A DNA stretch of 17,209 bases from an uncultured Lachnospiraceae bacterium (GCA_910577065.1 CAJTLD010000049.1:2026-19234); one strand, 5' to 3'. Positions 9,501 through 16,433 are shown, counted from the first letter of the stretch. Translations and numbers: made by a program. The notes: generated by a model from the letters alone, not told the origin.

Positions 9501-12020
9501 GCCGGACGCATCCGTCACGTCAATTGTAATATAGCTTAAATCTTTTCCATCTGCCGTAATCTCTTTGCGGTCTGCCGAAATGCTCAGTTTGGACGCCGGT
9601 TTGGTTGTCTCGACAAAACTGCGTCCGTCTGTTTCCGTTATTTCGGACGTGCCGTCTGCTTCAAACGCTTTTGCTTCCAGTTTTCCCTCTTCGTAGGGTA
9701 CGAGAAACGTTGCATACAAAGAACTGCCGGAACCTTTGTTTGCTTTAGACGTATCAAAGCATCCTGTGCCAGCCGTATAATTCTGATAGCCGCCGGTCGG
9801 CGTATCGGTCCGTTCTGCCGTTGCAGAACCGACTTCTTTCCCGTTTAAATAAAGTTTGATCACCGGAGCGTCGCTGTAAACCACAACCTCCGCCCGGTTG
9901 CCGCTATCGAGCATGATTTCATCCCGGTTCCATACCGGAAGCACATGCAGCGTATGTACGTTGCCATTCCACTGGCTCTGGTACAGATAAAAGCTGTCCT
10001 TCGGGAAACCAGCCGTGTCAATAATGCCAAAATAAGAGTTTTTTGCAATATTCGGCCATGTACCGTTCGCGCCCGGCCCCTGCCAGTTATCCGGGGTAGG
10101 CTCGCCGATATAGTCAAAGCCCGTCCAGACAAATTCACCTGCATTAAAGGGCTGGCGCAGCGTAATATACAGCCCGTCGCTTGCCAGATGCCCCCAGCTT
10201 ACCCTGCTCTTATCGTAAGACGTCAGCCGTTTGTCTCCCTTGCCGCCGTCCCCGCCGTTTGTTTTGCGGTCGTATACGCCGCGGCTGTTAATAGAGGACG
10301 CCGTTTCTGAACCGTATACATGCCAGCCTTTTTCGTACCCCTGCTGGATCTGCCCCATGCTTCCGTAGTTAAAGCCAACCAGGCCGCCCGGCACATCGCC
10401 GTATTCGCTTGCCGCGCCAATAACATTTGCCGTCCTTGTAGCGATATTGTTGTCGTTGTTGACCGCGCCTTTCATCTGATTGTCTCCAAACGTCACGAAA
10501 CGCGTCGTATCTTCTTCGCCCGTCCAGCGGATCAAATCTTTCGCCACATCCGGGAACCGTCCGTTGTTACTGCTGTCGATTAACTGCTGGAATACTTCGT
10601 TCCCAAGGCTCCACATGATAATGGAAGGATGGTTGCGCCCGCGTTTTACCATGGCCTTCAAATCAAACTCGGCCCACTGCGTACAGCCCGCGCCGCCTAT
10701 AATCCGGTTGCCCTCCTCGATTGGTTCGGCAAACCATTTCCCGAAATCTTCCGTATTGCCCGCTTTTCCGGACAGCCAGCAGTCAAACGCCTCTTCCACC
10801 AGCAGCACGCCTTTGCGGTCACAGATATCAATTAAAACCTGTGACGCCGGGTTATGCGTAACGCGGATGGCGTTGGCCCCCATCTGTATCAGCTTTTCCA
10901 CCTGTCTTTCAATGGAACGTTCCCAGGCTTCCGCGCCCAAGCCGCCCTGGTCGTGGTGTATGGATACGCCTTTTAACTTGACGTTTTTTCCGTTTATAAA
11001 AAATCCGTTGTCTTTTGTAAACGTCACCCAGCGGAACCCGAAATCCGAATCGTAGGAATCTACAAGCGTATCCCCTGCGTATACTTCGGTACGCACGGTA
11101 TAAAGGTTTGCCTGTTCCAAAGACCAAAGCTTCGGGGACGCAACCGTTACCGTACCGGCAATATCCGCCGTTTCCCCCGCGGCTATAGTTTGCGCCGCAG
11201 ATTTTTCCCCCTCTGCCACAGGCTCTGTGCCGCCCGCTTCATACACGCGCTGGCGTACGGAAACCGAAACGTCGCTGCCGCTGTCGTTTTGTATGGAAGC
11301 CGATACACAGACCGTGCCCGTTCCTTCCTCAATATCCGGCGTGGTTACGGTTGTCCCAAACCACCCCACATGCACCGGATCGGTTACTGTCAGCGTGACG
11401 TCGCGGTAAATTCCGGATCCGGAATACCAGCGGCTTGACGGCTGCTTATGCTCCACTTTAACTGCCAGGATATTTTCCTGCCCTCCGTAATGCAGATCTT
11501 CGCCGGGCAGCGCAAAAGAAAACGGCGTGTAACCATACGGGTGCGTCCCCAGCTGTTTTCCGTTTAAGTATACGGTCGCATTCATATAGACGCCGTCAAA
11601 ATCAATGCTCAGTTCCTTCCCCGCCATATCCTCTGAAAGGGAAAAGCTTTTCCGGTACCATCCGGTCCCGCCTAAAACATAGCCGCTTTCCTGTTCCGCC
11701 GGGGCCGCCGTGCTGTACCCCTGATCAATGCTGTAATCATGCGGCAAATCCACGTTTTTCCAGGCGGAATCATTGTACATAACCGCTTCCGCCCCGTTTA
11801 ACTCTCCCAGGTAAAACCGCCAGTGGTCATTAAAGGACATGGAACGCTCCCCCGCATCATATGCATTGACATAAACCGTCTCCGGATCCGACACAATCTG
11901 TGTCACCGGTTCTTCTGTTTTCTGCGGGCCTGCTGCAGACACGTCGAGTGCGCCCGTGTTCAAAACCATCGCCAAAACCAGCATACCACTCAGACATTTC
12001 TTTGCATTCATCTGATTCAT
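3504..12020 (-). CDS. Giant secreted GH2 beta-galactosidase-like multidomain glycosidase with coiled coil and BspA-like C-terminus
   Basis: The product is 2838 residues from the ATG at 12020 (AAAGGAGG two bases upstream; the ATG at 12011, with 11-base spacing, is an alternative). A signal peptide covers residues 1-30 (AKK, hydrophobic core, VSA). The GH2 sugar-binding domain is about 60-213 (LPHDYS, GWYRKSF), followed by an Ig-like domain to about 330. The TIM barrel runs about 332-690, with acid/base E475 in SLGNEV, nucleophile E572 in YGSETAS, and WTGFDYIGEPTP. DUF4982-like (690-800) and GH2 C-terminal (805-915) domains follow. Then come Big_4-like Ig modules with PALP..V motifs (about 930, 1560, 1640), discoidin/CBM32-like domains (about 1127-1207, 1315-1466, 1713-1935) and an InlB B-repeat (2105-2174). 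A jelly-roll-like module (2255-2425), a FIVAR-like bundle (2426-2497), a coiled coil (2498-2684) and BspA-type leucine-rich repeats (2685-2838) complete it. Absence of an NxK uronate motif favours a galactosidase over a glucuronidase; the true substrate is unknown, probably a mucin or complex glycan. There is no LPXTG signal. Confidence 0.9.
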   Translation of the reverse strand: MNQMNAKKCLSGMLVLAMVLNTGALDVSAAGPQKTEEPVTQIVSDPETVYVNAYDAGERSMSFNDHWRFYLGELNGAEAVMYNDSAWKNVDLPHDYSIDQGYSTAAPAEQESGYVLGGTGWYRKSFSLSEDMAGKELSIDFDGVYMNATVYLNGKQLGTHPYGYTPFSFALPGEDLHYGGQENILAVKVEHKQPSSRWYSGSGIYRDVTLTVTDPVHVGWFGTTVTTPDIEEGTGTVCVSASIQNDSGSDVSVSVRQRVYEAGGTEPVAEGEKSAAQTIAAGETADIAGTVTVASPKLWSLEQANLYTVRTEVYAGDTLVDSYDSDFGFRWVTFTKDNGFFINGKNVKLKGVSIHHDQGGLGAEAWERSIERQVEKLIQMGANAIRVTHNPASQVLIDICDRKGVLLVEEAFDCWLSGKAGNTEDFGKWFAEPIEEGNRIIGGAGCTQWAEFDLKAMVKRGRNHPSIIMWSLGNEVFQQLIDSSNNGRFPDVAKDLIRWTGEEDTTRFVTFGDNQMKGAVNNDNNIATRTANVIGAASEYGDVPGGLVGFNYGSMGQIQQGYEKGWHVYGSETASSINSRGVYDRKTNGGDGGKGDKRLTSYDKSRVSWGHLASDGLYITLRQPFNAGEFVWTGFDYIGEPTPDNWQGPGANGTWPNIAKNSYFGIIDTAGFPKDSFYLYQSQWNGNVHTLHVLPVWNRDEIMLDSGNRAEVVVYSDAPVIKLYLNGKEVGSATAERTDTPTGGYQNYTAGTGCFDTSKANKGSGSSLYATFLVPYEEGKLEAKAFEADGTSEITETDGRSFVETTKPASKLSISADRKEITADGKDLSYITIDVTDASGRFVNGAEPEVTVSVEGAGKLLALDNGVQNDVTPHGDPTRKAGKGKLLAIVQSLDKAGSFTVTASAPGYQEVKEKVTTTASEDDPQEKHVVSYEISRNYYLKPGTLPALPGTVTVNYSDDTSERKAVSWGDIPSGEETYSVSGTIADLNVSIQVNIMEIKDVAGILNYSAAIGKDAEISLPASRPAVHSDGSIMTAEFPVAWEEPGDLTATTGTKEVKGTADVFGESFAVTAKVRVTSGGYKDGDEALPNVPEMYINGVSSAQNSGVADTLAKLRDGKTAKTDIAWSGRGTLDFRLDTAIELKDFTLYLKDTAPVSSTMKVYSSSDNGANWTEAGCKISNRKEDGVTVRTLSPSQTVSETWFRLEFEKITTLLELKMNTRIPQFFVGEDAALSSLCVGGHTADAATLAKGWYGVSETDLNQTDVKAAGKDNASVTVLPKDGGNIIRVVLESEDHKERGVYQILLGEDNTRVDNANDDSFDYPYKDMTLSAPSWHGDEPPAKANDGSNGTIWHSRYGDSGSGEKDLTGRADLRYLQIELKETTKIKGLRYMPRPSDKNGIVLSYRIETSTDGTNWTNAAEGTGWNTAVEWKMAQFDAADAKYIRLYGVETSDNSGKVSNEFMSAAEVRVQCAPSEIYAGNTLVELSGDEQETDYTGREIKPEPVVTYKASADAQGIVLRNGTDYKLSYRNNIEPGAATVVVTGMVNYTGVVETGFTIHAAEAEVTGYEEVSVTTAKDEYPALPGTVTAITTIGGQLMEVRWDSISGNALKKTGAFTVYGTVPETNARVAAKVTVCDVIGAEHITVAAAAGAAPALPQQAAIYYSNGDIVKQDVKWNVPEGGFDAPGMVTVNGKAGKTDVIATVRVAQAAADANNTPAWVNLALNENGIKAAREWPRTFAYVSASDDLAHHATDGVKLFASGTGKSIWSDWEDGVYHTNANADVNASDRLPFVATAFGEKGESGEGDQKKYTVNKVSVGFMEEDGSAQNKVRLPKDYKIEYYSGNNGVIAANRLGNDSTSANGGCSGVKGWAADNPIKAYDGWTEVEYIDGKPAVPSLDNFKQMQDIAFRPVETTAIRITLTPQDKNWTGLEEFEVYYEPVIRFDSYEITRISLDGNNVLEQFDPETKTLELDTESGVITAEATDNASVTILEAVNGTAKIIFLPENGDQTKKQEYTVKFRHTADEETYLVASEETEVDTPGRAAAGETVIFSAKAGYEFVQAPVIVRSDTKEPTGITVTQTGSVYRFVMPAYGVTIQGSLKEQENGYYTVTFDSGGGSFVAPQKVPVKAGVAAEPHAPTKRGYDFAGWYSDPALTTAWNFASAVTGDMTLYAKWDPADIVINTGIPAYLFGNGDYKLPEKINISVTGETFDTAVDWNEADAAALLDATELGAYTVRGILTGFENREITVQVTASPANIVYFADCGADEFTELGKLLTDANQATIKNTVPDGAYGENAGWGYTNPQAELEVNGSGDAFGTIRNFKGGNNGKTLTYQFALDAGTYEVTAGYYDPWAQWAADFRHAKISVTDLDGAEIAVKEDHHISGKETVTFTEVTLDKKGGVCVNTAPLKSGNDRCDVMISFIVIRKTADFTNEKAALSLAVAIAERLLEENYTPESYAVLLAAVAQAREILKAGASTEEEIQAATGAIADAIAGLKSAKEAENEQLKNDLAAVLGELNSVRGQVTELEKQLGEANISIGNLEKDIAAKEKEITGLTNQVKEKQDALKEANEALADLRSELNESNSDNAQLAVRISEKETEISILNDKIAALNSQIETQKDQKDILLEELKALKEEAGVLDIKLISAQARVAELEGIAVRLEKEADDVKNQLAQAKDEIQRLLNAQVHKPSGTPLKVGDKTDFRGVMYRVTDAKKKLAEAYDVSNRSLSYIHVMHAVKIGGVTCKVTSVANHAFEDMKKLRKVLIGRYVTSIGKKAFCGDAKLASITIRNKKLSKVGKNAFKGISAKAKVYVPKSRQKEIRRLLSGKGMKKTVLIMTEKR

Positions 12021-12109
12021 TGCCTCCTTTTTTCCCGTTTTTGTTTGATGCTGCAATCGGCAAACGGATCCGCACCATATTTGTACAAAACGGCATTCTG
12101 GATTTAGTA

Positions 12110-12150
12110 TATAAAAAAATTCCATAAAAAAATATGGAATTTTTTTTATA
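12110..12150 (-). terminator. AT-rich hairpin with T run between deacetylase and GH2 genes
   Basis: Arms 12110-12126 and 12133-12150 are almost perfect inverted copies (core TTCCATA / TATGGAA with flanking A and T runs), with a six-base loop. On the minus strand the hairpin is followed by a run of seven to eight T, as expected for a Rho-independent terminator ending the deacetylase (or clpB-deacetylase) transcript. The symmetry means it could act in both directions. It also argues against the in-frame ATG at 12125 as the GH2 start, since that ATG lies inside the stem. Confidence 0.7.
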
Positions 12151-12196
12151 TTTTGGTACTATTTTTGGAGATGCTAAAACACGCGCGTCTTCATAT

Positions 12197-12940
12197 TCAA
12201 TCAAATAAGATTTCATCCACCGTAACAAACACATACCCCTGTGCCGTAAGCTTATCAATAATTTCAAAAGCCGCGTTCACCGAAGATTCCGACGAGTCAT
12301 GCAGCAGGATAATATCGTTTTCCTGCACCTCGTTTATCACGCGTTCCACAACGGCAGCCGCATTGTCCGTTTTCCAGTCCAGCGGATCGACGTTCCAAAG
12401 TACTTCAATCATCGTTGTTTCGTAATCCAGGTTGCTTTTCCAGCACCCGTACGGCGGACGGATGTACTCCGGATATTCCCCGGTCACCTGATGGATTGCC
12501 TCGTTTGTCTTATCGACCTGGGCGATTGCGGCTTCGTCGCTTAAACTGCTTAGATTCACGTGCTCATAAGAATGGTTCCCAATCAGATGGCCGTCTTTGT
12601 GCATCTGCTCAACAAGCCTGGGCGAAATTTCCACAGCCTTTCCCAGCAAAAAAAACGTTGCCTGCACGCCGCGTTCCTTTAAGCCTGCCAGAAGCCCCTC
12701 CGTATAAATTGCATTCGGGCCGTCGTCGAATGTCAGGGCAACTTTTTTCTTTGCCAGATCCTGCGTGCTTTCGTCTAACACTTTATCAAACGTCCTGTTT
12801 ATCTGCATAACCGGCTGGTTTTTCATTCCGTCTACCCTTCCTCTTACCAAAAGGCCCATGCCCTTCTCTGCCGCTGTCCCGGCCAGAATGCAGGCAAGCA
12901 TCAGATCCAGCCCCAAAAGAAAATTGCGAATTTTTTTCAT
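12197..12940 (-). CDS. Membrane-anchored NodB-family polysaccharide deacetylase (PdaA/PgdA-like)
   Basis: NodB-fold enzymes (carbohydrate esterase family 4) remove N-acetyl groups from peptidoglycan or other N-acetylhexosamine polymers using one divalent metal. The 247-residue protein has a hydrophobic N-terminal segment (about 7-24 after KKIR) serving as a signal anchor or uncleaved signal. All five family motifs are visible: TFDDGP (70-75; catalytic base D72 and metal D73), NHSYEH with metal ligands H123 and H127, RPPYG (161-165), VDPLDW (184-189) and LLHD (212-215, H214). The enzyme is therefore probably active outside the membrane on the cell wall; peptidoglycan N-acetylglucosamine versus N-acetylmuramic acid cannot be decided by eye. 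The ATG at 12940 has only a weak ribosome site. The gene begins 49 bases after the clpB stop with no hairpin between, and a terminator follows at 12110-12150, so it may ride on the heat-shock transcript. Confidence 0.9.
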   Translation of the reverse strand: MKKIRNFLLGLDLMLACILAGTAAEKGMGLLVRGRVDGMKNQPVMQINRTFDKVLDESTQDLAKKKVALTFDDGPNAIYTEGLLAGLKERGVQATFFLLGKAVEISPRLVEQMHKDGHLIGNHSYEHVNLSSLSDEAAIAQVDKTNEAIHQVTGEYPEYIRPPYGCWKSNLDYETTMIEVLWNVDPLDWKTDNAAAVVERVINEVQENDIILLHDSSESSVNAAFEIIDKLTAQGYVFVTVDEILFD

Positions 12941-12989
12941 GCGACCACTGCTTCATAATTCTCTTATCTTAACTATATGCAGGAAACGG

Positions 12990-15584
12990 TTAAAAATCCA
13001 CTTTTTTCACTTCCGCCGTAAGCGCCCCGTCTTTTTCGTCAATCCAGATTATGCTGCCGCCGCTTACCTTGTCCGCCAAAATCAGCTTGGCGGCAAGGGT
13101 TTCCACATGCTTTTGCAAAAACCGCTTTAGGGGCCTTGCGCCGAATACCGGGTCATAGCCGTGCTCTGCGATATACGCCCTCGCCGTTCCGGAAAGTTCC
13201 ACTTTGATTTCCCGATCTTTTAAACGCCCGTTTAGTTCCGCCAGCAGAAGATGGATGATGTTTCCAATGTTTGCCTTTGTCAGCGGCCGAAACAGAATCA
13301 TTTCATCCAGACGGTTTAAAAATTCCGGCCGGAAGTTTCTTCTTAGTTCCTCCATGACAGCCGATTCCGCCTCGGGGCTTATCTGGCCGTTTTCTTTCAT
13401 ATGTTCTAAAAGATATGAAGAACCTAAATTTGAAGTCATGATAATAATTGTATTTTTAAAATCCACGGTACGGCCCTGGGAATCGGTAATCCTGCCGTCG
13501 TCGAGTACCTGCAGCAATACGTTAAAAACGTCCGGATGCGCTTTTTCCACTTCATCAAACAGCACAACCGAATAGGGCCTTCTTCTTACGGCTTCCGTAA
13601 GCTGTCCGCCTTCATCGTATCCGACATATCCGGGAGGCGCCCCAATCAGGCGGGAAACGGAATATTTCTCCATATACTCGGACATATCCAGGCGCACCAT
13701 ATTGCTTTCGTCGTCAAAAAGGCTTTCCGCCAGCGCCTTGGCAAGCTCGGTTTTCCCTACCCCGGTAGGCCCTAAAAATAAGAAGGAACCGATCGGCTTC
13801 GTCGGATCTTTAATACCGGCTTTGGAACGGATAATCGCTTCCGTTACTTTGGTTACGCCGTCGTCCTGCCCGATGACGCGCCGGTGCAGTTCTTCGTCCA
13901 AGTGCAGCGTTTTATTGCGTTCGCTCTCGGTCAGCTTTGCAACCGGAATCCCGGTCCAGCGGGAAATAATCCGCGCGATTTCATCCTCGCTGACATTTTC
14001 ATGCACAAGGGATAAGCTTTCGCCTTTTGTCCTGGCTTCCTCGGCCTCAAGTTCTTTTTGTACCTGCGGCAGGCTGCCGTACTGCAGTTCCGCCGCCTTT
14101 TCCAGATCGTAGTTCTGCTGTGCCTGTTTTACCTGGCTTTTGATATTTTCCAGTTCCTCGCGCAGCTTCTGGACGTGTTCAACGCTTTTCTTTTCATTGT
14201 CCCACTGCGCTTTTTGTGCCGAAAACGCATCCTTTAATTCGGCCAGTTCTTTCTGTAAAGCCGCAAGGCGTTCTTTGCTTAAACGGTCTTCTTCTTTTTT
14301 GAGCGCCGTCTCTTCGATTTCCATCTGCATAATGCGCCGGTTTAATTCGTCCAATTCGCTGGGCATAGAATCAAGTTCCGTTTTTATTAAAGCGCAGGCT
14401 TCATCTACCAGGTCGATTGCTTTGTCCGGCAAAAACCGGTCGGATATATATCGGTTTGACAGTACGGCCGCGGATACCAGCGCGGCGTCTGCAATCTTTA
14501 CGCCGTGGAATACCTCGTAGCGTTCTTTTAACCCGCGCAGGATGGAAATGGTGTCCTCTACGGTCGGCTCGTCAACCATAACGGGCTGGAACCGCCGTTC
14601 TAAGGCGGCGTCCTTTTCAATGTACTGGCGGTATTCGTCTAAGGTGGTCGCCCCGATGCAGTGCAGTTCGCCGCGCGCTAACATGGGCTTTAGCATATTT
14701 CCCGCGTCCATTGCGCCGTCTGTCTTGCCTGCTCCTACAATGGTATGCAGTTCGTCTATGAACAGAATTATCTGGCCGTTTGATTTTCTTACCTCGTCTA
14801 AAACGGCTTTTAACCGTTCCTCAAACTCGCCGCGGTATTTTGCCCCGGCTAAGAGCGCGCCCATATCGAGGGCAAATAATTTCTTTTCTTTTAAGCCTTC
14901 CGGCACGTCGCCCCGGACAATCCTCTGCGCTAAGCCTTCCACAACGGCTGTTTTGCCGACGCCGGGTTCCCCGATTAAGACGGGGTTATTTTTGGTTTTA
15001 CGGGATAAAATCCGGACCACGTTTCGGATTTCGGAATCCCTGCCGATGACCGGATCCATTTTCTGATCTTTTGCCCTGGCAACTAAATCCGTGGCGTATT
15101 TTTCCAGGGTATCATAAGTAGCTTCCGGATTATCCGAAGTGACTCTCTGGTTGCCGCGGACGGTAGAAAGCGCTTTTAAAAAACGATCTCTTGTAATGCA
15201 ATATTCCCTGAAAAGATCTTTGATTGCAGGGTTTTGGTATTTTATCAGGGCAAGGAATAAATGCTCGACGGAAACGTATTCGTCTCCCATCTGCTTTGCT
15301 TCGTCTTCAGCGCTGATTAAAACTTTGTTTAATGCCTGGCCGATATATACCTGTCCGCCGGATACTTTAACGCGTTTTTCCAGTTGCCGGACGGCGTTTT
15401 CGGAAAAATGGGCCGTGTTGATTTCCATTTTTTCAATCATTTTGGGAATCAGACCGTCCTCCTGCTGCATTAAGGCAACTAACAGATGCTCCTGTTCGAT
15501 TTCCTGATTGCCGTATTCGTAGGCTAATTTTTCGCAGTTGTTGATGGCTTCGATTGACTTTTGCGTGAATTTCTGTATGTTCAT
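12990..15584 (-). CDS. clpB: ClpB/Hsp100 ATP-dependent protein disaggregase
   Basis: ClpB is a cytoplasmic hexameric AAA+ machine that extracts polypeptides from aggregates together with DnaK/DnaJ/GrpE. The 864-residue frame is full length and intact. It has the Clp N-domain double repeat (1-145), AAA1 with Walker A GEPGVGKT (205-212) and Walker B LFIDE (274-278), and a long charged coiled-coil M domain (about 395-530) that distinguishes ClpB from ClpC/ClpA. AAA2 has Walker A GPTGVGKT (about 605-612, K611) and Walker B VLFDE. The C-terminal small domain includes PVFGARPLKR. No ClpP-binding IGF-type loop was noticed, consistent with disaggregase function. The ATG at 15584 follows a strong GGAGGTG five bases upstream. 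A sigma-A promoter overlapping a CIRCE operator (15666-15708) shows control by the HrcA repressor. Confidence 0.97.
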   Translation of the reverse strand: MNIQKFTQKSIEAINNCEKLAYEYGNQEIEQEHLLVALMQQEDGLIPKMIEKMEINTAHFSENAVRQLEKRVKVSGGQVYIGQALNKVLISAEDEAKQMGDEYVSVEHLFLALIKYQNPAIKDLFREYCITRDRFLKALSTVRGNQRVTSDNPEATYDTLEKYATDLVARAKDQKMDPVIGRDSEIRNVVRILSRKTKNNPVLIGEPGVGKTAVVEGLAQRIVRGDVPEGLKEKKLFALDMGALLAGAKYRGEFEERLKAVLDEVRKSNGQIILFIDELHTIVGAGKTDGAMDAGNMLKPMLARGELHCIGATTLDEYRQYIEKDAALERRFQPVMVDEPTVEDTISILRGLKERYEVFHGVKIADAALVSAAVLSNRYISDRFLPDKAIDLVDEACALIKTELDSMPSELDELNRRIMQMEIEETALKKEEDRLSKERLAALQKELAELKDAFSAQKAQWDNEKKSVEHVQKLREELENIKSQVKQAQQNYDLEKAAELQYGSLPQVQKELEAEEARTKGESLSLVHENVSEDEIARIISRWTGIPVAKLTESERNKTLHLDEELHRRVIGQDDGVTKVTEAIIRSKAGIKDPTKPIGSFLFLGPTGVGKTELAKALAESLFDDESNMVRLDMSEYMEKYSVSRLIGAPPGYVGYDEGGQLTEAVRRRPYSVVLFDEVEKAHPDVFNVLLQVLDDGRITDSQGRTVDFKNTIIIMTSNLGSSYLLEHMKENGQISPEAESAVMEELRRNFRPEFLNRLDEMILFRPLTKANIGNIIHLLLAELNGRLKDREIKVELSGTARAYIAEHGYDPVFGARPLKRFLQKHVETLAAKLILADKVSGGSIIWIDEKDGALTAEVKKVDF

Positions 15585-15613
15585 AACAACACCTCCTGCG
15601 TAGGGCTTTTTGG

Positions 15614-15641
15614 ATATTCTGCGCGATATGCGGCAGAATAT
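15614..15641 (-). promoter_or_regulatory. Leader hairpin in the clpB 5' untranslated region
   Basis: ATATTCTGC (15614-15622) and GCAGAATAT (15633-15641) are perfect 9-bp inverted copies around a ten-base loop, between the predicted start site (near 15659) and the clpB ribosome site (about 15590-15596). It does not cover the ribosome site, so a simple RNA-thermometer model is not supported; mRNA stabilisation is possible. Confidence 0.4.
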
Positions 15642-15665
15642 GCGAATTTGCTTTGTTCTATCTGA

Positions 15666-15694
15666 AATATAACACGCGTTGTTAGCACTGTCAA
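15666..15694 (-). promoter_or_regulatory. Sigma-A promoter of clpB
   Basis: On the minus strand, a perfect -35 TTGACA (15694-15689) is 17 bases from -10 TATATT (15671-15666). The predicted start is near 15659, giving a leader of about 75 bases. The -35 box overlaps the CIRCE spacer and inner left arm, so HrcA bound there would block polymerase. Confidence 0.85.
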
Positions 15695-15708
15695 GAGGTG
15701 AGTGCTAA
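15682..15708. promoter_or_regulatory. CIRCE operator (HrcA binding site)
   Basis: TTAGCACTG, nine-base spacer, GAGTGCTAA matches the consensus TTAGCACTC-N9-GAGTGCTAA with one mismatch in the left arm and a perfect right arm. HrcA binds this inverted repeat at normal temperature and releases it on heat stress. CIRCE is classically found at groESL and hrcA-dnaK operons; its presence here puts clpB, and perhaps the downstream deacetylase, in the HrcA regulon. Confidence 0.93.
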
Positions 15709-15723
15709 AATTGTGTGAAAATT

Positions 15724-15993
15724 TTATGAATCTCTGATTGTACGGTTTTTCATGTCTATATTGCCCCACGTCAGGTCAGTAAGTTCCCCACACCTCAGAC
15801 AAGTGCCGATTGCGATCGTAAGGAATAGAACATAGGCGGAATATGTACCGCTGTTTATGCAAAAATCTATCAGCCTTTTTATTTCATCTTCTGACAACGG
15901 TATCTTCTCCCCTGCATCCTGTTTAATATTCTCCATTGCGCCCTTTGCTGTCTTTTCGTTTTTCCGCCATGCCCCTCCGTCCCATGTCCTCAA
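15724..15993 (-). pseudogene. Fragment of a tyrosine recombinase (phage/ICE integrase)
   Basis: The 89-codon frame contains GEKIPLSEDEIKRLIDFC followed by TCLRCGELTDLTWGNIDMKN, which matches the start of the catalytic domain of Clostridia integrases, normally (G)LRCGEL.GLTW.D(V/I)DM. The arginine of this box is the first catalytic Arg of the family. The core-binding domain before it and the rest of the catalytic domain (HxxR, final Tyr) are missing: the frame closes within 10 residues after the box (RTIRDS stop), and an in-frame stop lies three codons before the TTG start at 15993. It cannot be functional and is probably a relic of an element that inserted upstream of clpB; it ends just before the clpB promoter. 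Confidence 0.75.
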
Positions 15994-15999
15994 TGCGTC

Positions 16000-16151
16000 T
16001 TACCGTTTGTTCTTCTCGGTATGCGTATTTTGCCGCCCTGCCTTTCCTGTAACGCTGTTAATAACTACCGATACAAGCATTACCAAAAAACGATAAACCA
16101 AAACTGGGTATGACGCTGTTCATCTTTCAAAATTTCCATTGCTAAAGTCAT
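16000..16151 (-). pseudogene. Frameshifted small single-span membrane protein, remnant
   Basis: From an ATG at 16151 the minus strand reads MTLAMEILKDEQRHTQFWFIVFW then a stop at 16080. One extra T in the run of six T at 16085-16090 would continue the frame as LVMLVSVVINSVTGKAG and on to a stop at 16000-16002. The combined product would be about 50 residues with a short amphipathic N-terminus, one hydrophobic span and a basic tail. I do not recognise the family. Small proteins of this shape occur in phage and conjugative-element modules, and the broken integrase lies immediately downstream. There is no convincing ribosome site. This is an interpretation from frame continuity, not homology. 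Confidence 0.35.
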
Positions 16152-16314
16152 ATTCTATTTTTCATAATTTTTATTATTCCTATCTTTGGCTCGCCTTATA
16201 TGGCAAATGGCATTGTTTCTGATTCCTATAGCTGTCAGATAGCCAACATTCTAAATTGTGATTTTAAAGGGATTTTTGTAATGAGGGATACAAAAGAAGA
16301 AATATAAAAAACTC
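16152..16314. other. AT-rich intergenic stretch without a supported gene
   Basis: Between the membrane-protein remnant and the first promoter-like sequence before the IS I see no supported gene. A 35-codon plus-strand frame (16200-16307) lacks a ribosome site and recognisable content. No strong hairpin was found. Confidence 0.4.
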
Positions 16315-16343
16315 TTGAACCTCTTTGCCAGATATGCTATATT
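16315..16343 (+). promoter_or_regulatory. Promoter-like sequence reading toward the IS element
   Basis: TTGAAC (16315-16320) and TATATT (16338-16343) are 17 bases apart on the plus strand. The transcript would include the full leader hairpin at 16434-16479. The sequence may belong to older mobile-element DNA flanking the IS. Confidence 0.45.
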
Positions 16344-16402
16344 GCAAACAGAAAAGGGAGAACCATAAAAACGGCTCTACCCCAAACAGTGAAAAGCTAA
16401 TT

Positions 16403-16432
16403 TTTACATCAGACGTCGCTATTTGATATGAT
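16403..16432 (+). promoter_or_regulatory. Likely proximal promoter of the IS transposase
   Basis: TTTACA (16403-16408), 18-base spacer and an extended -10 TGA-TATGAT (TATGAT at 16427-16432). Transcription would begin near 16439, inside the left arm of the downstream hairpin, so this transcript would lack the bases that pair with the ribosome site. Confidence 0.45.
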
Positions 16433-16433
16433 A

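Noticed and set aside
10480..11055. Plus-strand open frame of 191 codons opposite the GH2 catalytic domain
   Set aside because: The opposite strand encodes the GH2 active-site region with conserved motifs; the frame has no recognisable content.
12021..12125. Upstream in-frame extension of the GH2 gene from an ATG at 12125
   Set aside because: That ATG lies inside the terminator stem, and the added residues precede a good AAGGAGG site and a clear signal peptide.
11857..12267. Minus-strand frame of 136 codons spanning the deacetylase-GH2 gap
   Set aside because: It overlaps the ends of two real genes in another frame and runs through the terminator hairpin.
16200..16307. 35-codon plus-strand open frame (MANGIVSDSY...)
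   Set aside because: No ribosome site, no recognisable family, and length within chance expectation in AT-rich DNA.
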